A stretch of 10,168 nt of DNA from positions 1 to 10,168 of the forward strand of contig JAKADD010000065.1 of the NCBI GenBank assembly GCA_021820825.1, given 5' to 3'. The notes below the pieces were generated by a model. That model did no database searches. It worked only from the letters and a program-made list of their open reading frames with translations, and was not told where the DNA came from. Below, one piece after another: positions 5,472-10,168 of the stretch. This DNA is from Bacillota bacterium (lineage in GTDB: Bacteria; Bacillota; Bacilli; Alicyclobacillales; SLC66). Position numbers and translations under genes: made by a program. The first letter of the stretch is position 1. Each line of letters starts with the position of its first letter.

Positions 5472-6606
5472 AGAACCTGACGAGTTTAGCACAGGCGTTC
5501 TGGTAGAAGGCACGGTGACACGCGTTCTGGCCCACGCGGCATATGTTGACTTTGCCTACAAATCAGAAGGAATTCTGACCCGTCAGGAGTATTCGGAAGC
5601 GAAGATTCCTTCACTGATGGGCGTTGTTTCTGTGGGCGACACTGTACGCGCTGTTCTTACGAGTCTGGGTGACGAAGAACAGCCGCCTGCGCTCTCCAGA
5701 AAAGCGGCGGTGGATGCGCAGACGTGGGAAGAACTGAGCCGCAAAAAGCAGGATGAAGAGGTGTTTGAGGTCCGCATTGTGAGTGCGGTCAAGGGGGGCC
5801 TTGTCGCTGATGTGGACGGATTGCGCGCGTTTTTGCCCGCTTCTCTGGTGGATGTGCGTTTTCAGAGCAATCTGACTCCTTTTGTGGCGCAGATGGCGCC
5901 GATCGTCATTACGGAACTGGATGAACAGCAGAGACGCATTATTCTCTCCCGCAAACGAGCGCTTGAGATCCGTGAACGGGCGACCCGCTCCTCCCGGATG
6001 ACAGCATTCTCGCAGGGGCAAATCGTCGCGGGTACCGTGGCGCGGTTGACAAAGTTTGGCGCCTTCGTCGATTTGGGAGATGTCGATGGGTTGCTGCACA
6101 TTTCCGAGATGTCATGGTCGCGCATCAACCGTTCTGAAGAAGCCGTGAAACCTGGAGATCAAGTGCAGGTGAAAATTCTGCGCGTTGATCCGGAATCGGG
6201 GAAATTGTCGCTCAGCATGAAATTCGATCACGAAAATCCCTGGCGCATCGCAGCCGACCAGTTCCATGTCGGCGATATCGTGGAAGGCACCGTGAATCGG
6301 CTCTCATCGTTTGGCGCTTTCGTTGAGGTTGCCCGCGGGGTGGAAGGATTGGTTCATATCTCGCAACTGTCTCACAAGCGCGTGGAAACACCTGCCGATG
6401 CAGTTGCGCTCGGCGAGCGGGTGCAGGTAAAAATTCTCGAATTCAAACCGGATGAAGAACGGATGGCGCTGTCGATTCGCGAGGCCAAAAAACGACCGGA
6501 ACGCACAACCGCGTCAAACTGGAATTCCGGCCAGCAGGCAGACGACGGAAATGCCACACTCGGCGATCTGTTTGGGGACGCTCTTCGACAAAAGTTCAAG
6601 ATTTGA
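5437..6606 (+). CDS. rpsA: 30S ribosomal protein S1 homologue (four S1 domains, YpfD type)
   Basis: This is a 389-residue protein of the shorter Firmicutes S1 class (B. subtilis YpfD is about 380). Four OB-fold S1 RNA-binding domains are visible: about 20-88, 107-172, 193-261 and 278-347. The first two are divergent. The third (GTVARLTKFGAFVDLG...GLLHISEMS) and fourth (GTVNRLSSFGAFVEV...GLVHISQLS) are canonical. The C-terminal 40 residues are polar. Such proteins bind mRNA, but in low-GC Gram-positives the ribosomal role is less clear than for E. coli S1, so calling it a ribosomal protein is a family convention. The start is set by AGGAGG (5422-5427): ATG 5437 is at 9 nt, while GTG 5434 at 6 nt is also possible. 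The ATG at 5419 lies upstream of the binding site and is rejected. Confidence 0.93.
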   Translation: MTDFETTPAMTEEPDEFSTGVLVEGTVTRVLAHAAYVDFAYKSEGILTRQEYSEAKIPSLMGVVSVGDTVRAVLTSLGDEEQPPALSRKAAVDAQTWEELSRKKQDEEVFEVRIVSAVKGGLVADVDGLRAFLPASLVDVRFQSNLTPFVAQMAPIVITELDEQQRRIILSRKRALEIRERATRSSRMTAFSQGQIVAGTVARLTKFGAFVDLGDVDGLLHISEMSWSRINRSEEAVKPGDQVQVKILRVDPESGKLSLSMKFDHENPWRIAADQFHVGDIVEGTVNRLSSFGAFVEVARGVEGLVHISQLSHKRVETPADAVALGERVQVKILEFKPDEERMALSIREAKKRPERTTASNWNSGQQADDGNATLGDLFGDALRQKFKI

Positions 6607-6636
6607 TTGACATCATGTGACTCTACTTGCGATAAT
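6607..6636 (+). promoter_or_regulatory. Near-consensus sigma-A promoter for the DUF512-der-plsY genes
   Basis: A perfect -35 box TTGACA (6607-6612) is followed after 18 nt by GATAAT (6631-6636, five of six matches). An extended -10 TG occurs at 6628-6629. The -35 box begins on the first base after the rpsA stop codon. Transcription would start near 6643, leaving a leader of about 23 nt that carries AGGAGGT before the ATG at 6666. This is the best-looking promoter in the window. Confidence 0.8.
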
Positions 6637-6665
6637 GACTAGATGGTGTGAGGAGGTCGCTTACT

Positions 6666-8027
6666 ATGCCGAAGGTGCGCGATGTGCATCCTGGGTCCTT
6701 GGCCGAGGAATTGCAGATCGAGCCAGGCGATGACATTGTTGCGATCAACGGTCAGCCGATCCGGGATGTTATCGATCTGCAATTCGCTCTGGCGACTGAG
6801 GATCTTGAACTTGAAGTGCATAAACAAAACGGTGAAGAATGGGTTATCGAGACTGACAAGGGATACGATGAGACGTTAGGCGTGGAATGGGAGCATCCGA
6901 CTGTCGATAAAGTGCGGCTCTGCCACAACAAGTGCGTATTCTGTTTCGTTGACCAGATTCCCAAGAACATGCGTAAAACGCTCAACATGCGGGATGACGA
7001 TTATCGTCTGTCGTTTCTGCACGGCAACTTCGTCACCCTGACCAATCTGCGCGCCGGAGAGCTGGAGCGTATAGTCGAGCTCAGGATGTCGCCGCTCAAT
7101 ATCAGTGTGCATACGACAAATCCGGTGTTGCGGGAGCAGATGCTCGGCAATCGCAAGTCGGGGGAAATTATCGAACAGATCCGCTACCTGGCTTCTGAAG
7201 GCATTGAGATGAACACGCAGATCGTTCTTTGTCCAGGCTGGAACGATGGTTCCGAACTGGATCGCACCATTTTGGAGCTGTCGCCGTTTTATCCGGCCGT
7301 TCGCACGCTCTCGGTGGTTCCGGTAGGACTCACGAAGCATCGCAGGGGGCTCGCCGAACTGCGCAACTGCACTTCTCAGGAGGCCCGAGCAGTCACCGAA
7401 CAGGTGACGCTTTGGCAGGATCGTCTGCGTCCACAGTTGGGCGCGAATTTCGTTCACGCGGCTGATGAATTTTATGTATTGGGCGATGTTTCCGTGCCAT
7501 CAGCACTCTATTATGATGAGTTTGCGCAGATTGAGAACGGAGTGGGTCTCCTGCGCACTTTTTTGGATGAATTCAATGGACTGCGTTACAAATTCCCCAA
7601 ACTGTTGCCGTTTCCGCGTCGTGTGGCGGTGGTGACAGGCGCATCCGCCTATCAGGTCATCCAGGAAGCGGCCGTTTCTTTGCAACAGATACCGGGGCTG
7701 AACATCCATGTCTATCGCATTGTAAATAACTTTTACGGCGATCAGGTGACTGTCACCGGACTGATCACCGGCCGCGACATTATTGAGCAACTGAACACGC
7801 AATTGCGGGCTGACGTGCTGCTCATACCGGATGTCATGCTGAAAGACGATCGCGATGTGTTTCTTGACGATCTTGACGTGGACCGGGTGCGAAGGGAACT
7901 GGACATTCCAATTCTTGTGGTTCCTCCGACGGCCAGCGGTTTGGTATACGGCGCTCTGGGTCAGATCAACGAACTGCCTGTGCGCAGACGGTACGAGAAG
8001 ACCCTGGAATCGACAGGCGTCAGTTGA
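6666..8027 (+). CDS. DUF512 family protein: PDZ domain plus radical-SAM-like Fe-S domain
   Basis: This 453-residue protein belongs to the DUF512 family, related to the putative Fe-S oxidoreductases found in cyanobacteria and clostridia. Residues about 3-55 are a PDZ-like domain (VHPGSLAEELQIEPGDDIVAINGQ). A central region has C86-x3-C90-x2-C93, the cysteine spacing of radical SAM enzymes that hold a 4Fe-4S cluster with S-adenosylmethionine. It is followed by barrel-like segments such as LSFLHGNFVTLTNL, ISVHTTNP and IVLCPGWNDG. The DUF512 domain covers about 290-435, with VAVVTGASAY and VTGLITGRDI. No signal peptide or membrane helix is apparent, so it is probably cytoplasmic. The ATG at 6666 follows AGGAGGT (6651-6657); the in-frame GTG at 6648 precedes that site and is rejected. 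The substrate is unknown. The position before der hints at a link to ribosome assembly, but that is only association. Confidence 0.88.
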   Translation: MPKVRDVHPGSLAEELQIEPGDDIVAINGQPIRDVIDLQFALATEDLELEVHKQNGEEWVIETDKGYDETLGVEWEHPTVDKVRLCHNKCVFCFVDQIPKNMRKTLNMRDDDYRLSFLHGNFVTLTNLRAGELERIVELRMSPLNISVHTTNPVLREQMLGNRKSGEIIEQIRYLASEGIEMNTQIVLCPGWNDGSELDRTILELSPFYPAVRTLSVVPVGLTKHRRGLAELRNCTSQEARAVTEQVTLWQDRLRPQLGANFVHAADEFYVLGDVSVPSALYYDEFAQIENGVGLLRTFLDEFNGLRYKFPKLLPFPRRVAVVTGASAYQVIQEAAVSLQQIPGLNIHVYRIVNNFYGDQVTVTGLITGRDIIEQLNTQLRADVLLIPDVMLKDDRDVFLDDLDVDRVRRELDIPILVVPPTASGLVYGALGQINELPVRRRYEKTLESTGVS

Positions 8028-8040
8028 CGCGTCGGCTTTT
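8011..8040 (+). terminator. Possible weak terminator or attenuator between the DUF512 gene and der
   Basis: CGAC (8011-8014) pairs with GTCG (8031-8034), and GCGTCA (8017-8022) pairs with TGACGC (8025-8030). This gives a roughly 10-bp stem with a 2-nt bulge (AG) and a tight loop. GC and then TTTT (8037-8040) follow. The structure spans the DUF512 stop codon. The short T-run and bulge suggest partial termination at most, which would lower transcription into der. It may be chance. Confidence 0.4.
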
Positions 8041-8075
8041 CAGTAGAAGTCATAGCATATGAGGGATGAGATACG

Positions 8076-9392
8076 TTGGCGGCACCCGTTATGGCGATTG
8101 TAGGCAGCCCAAATGTGGGGAAGTCGACACTGTTCAACCGGATTGCAGGTTCACGAATAGCCATCGTGGAAGACCGACCGGGCATAACCCGCGACCGCAT
8201 ATATGCGGCCGCCGATTGGCGAGCGCGTTCGTTTCGGGTGATCGATACAGGTGGACTTGAAATGGGCCATATCGACGAGATTCGCGATCGTATTCGCGCT
8301 CAGGTGGAGTTGGCAATCGACGAAGCGCAGGTCATCGTGTTTGTTGTCGATGGAACCGTGGGCTCGACTGGCGCAGATGAAGAAGTGGCCGATCTGCTCA
8401 GGCGTTCCGGAAAACCGGTGGTCATCGCGGTCAATAAACTCGACAATCCCGGACGTCTGGCGCTGGCCGCCGATTTTTATGGGTTCGGATTCGCTGACAC
8501 CATTGCCATCTCCGCCGAACACGGCATCGGCATCGGCGATCTTCTGGACGCCGTGTACGACAATTTCCCGGCGCCAGAAGACGCGACGGACGATGAGGAT
8601 GAGTCCATTAAAGTGGCGGTGATCGGCCGTCCGAACGTCGGCAAATCATCGCTGATCAACACTCTTCTCGGAGAAGATCGTGTTCTTGTCAGCGCCCAGG
8701 CGGGCACGACCCGTGATGCCGTCGACACACCGCTCGTCTTGGGCGGCCAATCGTTTCTATTAATCGACACCGCAGGCATGAGAAAACGTGGTAAAGTATA
8801 CGAAGCAACAGAAAAATACAGTGTGTTGCGCGCGTTGCGCGCGATTGAACGCTGTGACGTCGCCGTGCTGGTGATGGATGGCGAAGCGGGGATTATCGAG
8901 CAGGATAAACGCGTCGTCGGGTACGCGCTGGATGCGGGGAAGGCAATCGTGATCGCTGTCAACAAGTGGGACGCGGTTGAAAAAGACGGAAAGACCGCGC
9001 AGGAATTTGAGCAGCGGATTCGTTCTCATTTCCCATTCATGCCGTGGGCGCCTATCGTCTTTGTGTCGGCCAAAACCGGACGTCGCGTGAGCCGCGTGCT
9101 GGAGATTGCGGCAGAAGCGGCTGACAACCATGCGCAGCGTATCGCCACCTCAACGGTCAACACGGTGATTCAGGAAGCGATCGCGATCGTGCCGCCGCCT
9201 ACCGATAAAGGCCGCCGGCTGAAAATTCTCTATGCCACGCAAGTCGCGGTCAAACCGCCGACGTTTGCGATTTTCGTCAATAATCCTGAGATGATGCATT
9301 TTTCCTATGAGCGTTATCTTGAGAATCAGTTGCGCGAATCATTTGGCTTTCTCGGCACTCCGATCCGGCTCCTCATACGCGCGCGCAGCTGA
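8076..9392 (+). CDS. der: Ribosome assembly GTPase Der (EngA)
   Basis: Der is an essential GTPase with two G domains that acts in maturation of the 50S subunit. The product is 438 residues, the normal length. G domain 1 has GSPNVGKST (10-18), PGITRDR (35-41), DTGG (57-60), NKLD (120-123) and SAEHG (146-150). G domain 2 has GRPNVGKSS (184-192), AGTTRDAVD (209-217), DTAGMRKRG (231-239), NKWD (296-299) and SAKTG (331-335). A KH-like C-terminal domain occupies about 355-438. The start is TTG 8076, preceded by GAGGGA (8061-8066) at 9 nt. It gives an N-terminus MAAPVMAIVG that aligns with the usual MGKPVVAIVG, and the next ATG (8091) would cut into the first strand. The first P-loop has serine where arginine is commoner. 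The gene lies 48 nt after the DUF512 gene, and plsY follows after 78 nt. Confidence 0.97.
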   Translation: MAAPVMAIVGSPNVGKSTLFNRIAGSRIAIVEDRPGITRDRIYAAADWRARSFRVIDTGGLEMGHIDEIRDRIRAQVELAIDEAQVIVFVVDGTVGSTGADEEVADLLRRSGKPVVIAVNKLDNPGRLALAADFYGFGFADTIAISAEHGIGIGDLLDAVYDNFPAPEDATDDEDESIKVAVIGRPNVGKSSLINTLLGEDRVLVSAQAGTTRDAVDTPLVLGGQSFLLIDTAGMRKRGKVYEATEKYSVLRALRAIERCDVAVLVMDGEAGIIEQDKRVVGYALDAGKAIVIAVNKWDAVEKDGKTAQEFEQRIRSHFPFMPWAPIVFVSAKTGRRVSRVLEIAAEAADNHAQRIATSTVNTVIQEAIAIVPPPTDKGRRLKILYATQVAVKPPTFAIFVNNPEMMHFSYERYLENQLRESFGFLGTPIRLLIRARS

Positions 9393-9470
9393 CAGTCGAA
9401 TGGCCCGGCGCACGGCGCGCGATGACCGCTTTGGCGGATGTGCGACAGCGAATTGACAGGAGGGATATGG

Positions 9471-10058
9471 ATGCCAGTCGTAAGTATCTTGTTTGCGTAT
9501 CTGCTGGGATCGATCAGCAGCAGTTTCATTGCCGGCAAGGTTGCTACAGGCGTCGATATTCGCAACTACGGAAGCGGCAACGCGGGAGCCGCCAATACTT
9601 TGCGCGTTCTCGGATTGCGGCTTGGCGTCATCGTGCTGATTGCGGATATCGTTAAAGGCGTACTCGCAATCGCCTTTGCCCATCTCGCTACAAACGGTTC
9701 CACCGCTACTATGGCGCTGTCAGGACTGGCCGTCATAATCGGCCACAACTGGCCCATTTACTTCAATTTTCGCGGCGGTAAAGGCGTCGCCACCACCATC
9801 GGTGTGCTCGCGACACTCAGTTTCCCGCCCGCGCTGTATGCGGGTCTCGTCGCTATTGCGCTGCTCATCGTCACCCGCTATGTCTCGTTGGCGGCGCTTG
9901 TATTTGTTACACTGACTCCCATTTTCCAGATCGCGTTCCATACGCCCTCACTGTATATCTGGGTCACTGTTGCGGTCCTGATCATGACGTATTGGCGCCA
10001 CCGCGGCAATATCAGGAGGCTTATCGAGGGATCTGAACATCGAATTTTCTCCCGGTAA
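9471..10058 (+). CDS. plsY: Acyl-phosphate:glycerol-3-phosphate acyltransferase (PlsY)
   Basis: PlsY is an integral membrane enzyme that transfers the acyl group from acyl-phosphate (made by PlsX) to glycerol-3-phosphate, giving the lysophosphatidic acid used by PlsC. The protein has 195 residues, like other family members. Hydrophobic segments lie at about 3-22, 50-70, 80-97, 110-135 and 138-175. Motif 1 is GSGNAGAANTLR (34-45), keeping the important Ser35 and Arg45 but with Ala41 where threonine is usual. Motif 2 is FRGGKGVAT (100-108), the glycerol-3-phosphate-binding loop. Motif 3 has His178, Asn180 and Glu186 in HRGNIRRLIEG. The ATG at 9471 follows AGGAGGG (9458-9464); the in-frame GTG at 9438 is upstream of that site and is rejected. 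It is probably cotranscribed with der. Confidence 0.95.
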   Translation: MPVVSILFAYLLGSISSSFIAGKVATGVDIRNYGSGNAGAANTLRVLGLRLGVIVLIADIVKGVLAIAFAHLATNGSTATMALSGLAVIIGHNWPIYFNFRGGKGVATTIGVLATLSFPPALYAGLVAIALLIVTRYVSLAALVFVTLTPIFQIAFHTPSLYIWVTVAVLIMTYWRHRGNIRRLIEGSEHRIFSR

Positions 10059-10126
10059 CGAGACGGCTGTATATTCTGGATTCCCAGGGGAACTGTGAAA
10101 AAGTCCGGAGCGGTACGAAAACTGAA

Positions 10127-10166
10127 CACATATAGCGTTTGAGGATTTAGTCAAACGCTATATGTG
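10127..10166. repeat. Perfect 16-bp inverted repeat at the window edge
   Basis: CACATATAGCGTTTGA (10127-10142) is the exact reverse complement of TCAAACGCTATATGTG (10151-10166), with an 8-nt spacer (GGATTTAG). It lies 68 nt after the plsY stop. Only two bases follow before the window ends, so whether a T-run follows on the + strand cannot be seen. On the - strand the hairpin is followed by TTCAGTTTTC, which is only weakly terminator-like. It could be the plsY terminator, an operator, or one end of a small repeat element. The rest of 10059-10126 shows no gene or clear signal. Confidence 0.8.
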
Positions 10167-10168
10167 GA

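Noticed and set aside
6876..7457. A 193-codon open frame on the - strand opposite the DUF512 gene
   Set aside because: It is fully antisense to a well-supported gene, has no recognisable domain, and its composition is explained by the opposite strand's codon bias.
9453..9458. TTGACA before plsY as a -35 box
   Set aside because: It overlaps the plsY ribosome binding site and any -10 box would lie inside the gene, so it cannot drive plsY.
1..10168. CRISPR array, tRNA or rRNA genes, insertion sequence, prophage or toxin-antitoxin genes
   Set aside because: I looked for repeated units, cloverleaf-like segments, transposase or integrase motifs and paired small genes and saw none; all ten genes are conserved or plausible core genes on one strand.

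Overview
The window looks like an ordinary chromosomal stretch from a motile, endospore-forming Gram-positive bacterium (Firmicutes, class Bacilli). The evidence is the germination pair sleB-ypeB, strong AGGAGG-type ribosome binding sites, GTG and TTG start codons, tightly packed genes on one strand, and a gene order recalling the Bacillus subtilis gudB ... sleB-ypeB-ypfA ... cmk-ypfD ... der region (order recalled, not looked up). The moderately GC-rich composition, and a DUF512 radical-SAM-like gene directly before der, suggest a lineage outside Bacillus itself, for example Alicyclobacillaceae. That placement is an inference. All ten genes are on the + strand.

Region by region: (1) 2-394 is the C-terminal end of an NAD(P)-dependent glutamate dehydrogenase. 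(2) 457-663 is a 68-residue protein with two cysteine pairs, probably zinc-binding and of unknown function. (3) 664-823 is a gap holding a perfect 18-bp inverted repeat. (4) 824-2980 holds sleB (spore-cortex lytic transglycosylase) and ypeB (its partner), closed by an intrinsic terminator at about 3048-3075. (5) 3125-3802 is a YcgR/YpfA-type PilZ c-di-GMP receptor with a TATAAT box upstream. (6) 3844-6606 is a run of cmk (CMP kinase), plsC (1-acyl-glycerol-3-phosphate acyltransferase), a 114-residue three-helix membrane protein and the S1-domain protein RpsA/YpfD. Within this run plsC, the membrane protein gene and rpsA overlap one another. (7) 6607-6636 is a near-consensus sigma-A promoter starting on the base after the rpsA stop. 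It precedes a DUF512/PDZ/radical-SAM-like gene, then der (double-GTPase ribosome assembly factor, TTG start) and plsY (acyl-phosphate:glycerol-3-phosphate acyltransferase). (8) 10059-10168 has no gene and ends in a perfect 16-bp inverted repeat at the window edge.

Functionally the window mixes spore germination (SleB/YpeB), motility signalling (PilZ), nucleotide supply (Cmk), translation and ribosome assembly (S1-like protein, Der) and both glycerol-3-phosphate acylation steps that build phosphatidic acid (PlsY then PlsC). I see no transposase, phage gene, CRISPR array, tRNA or rRNA. I do not see a convincing new biological system. The least understood parts are the DUF512 protein next to der, the two small uncharacterised proteins, and the two long perfect inverted repeats.
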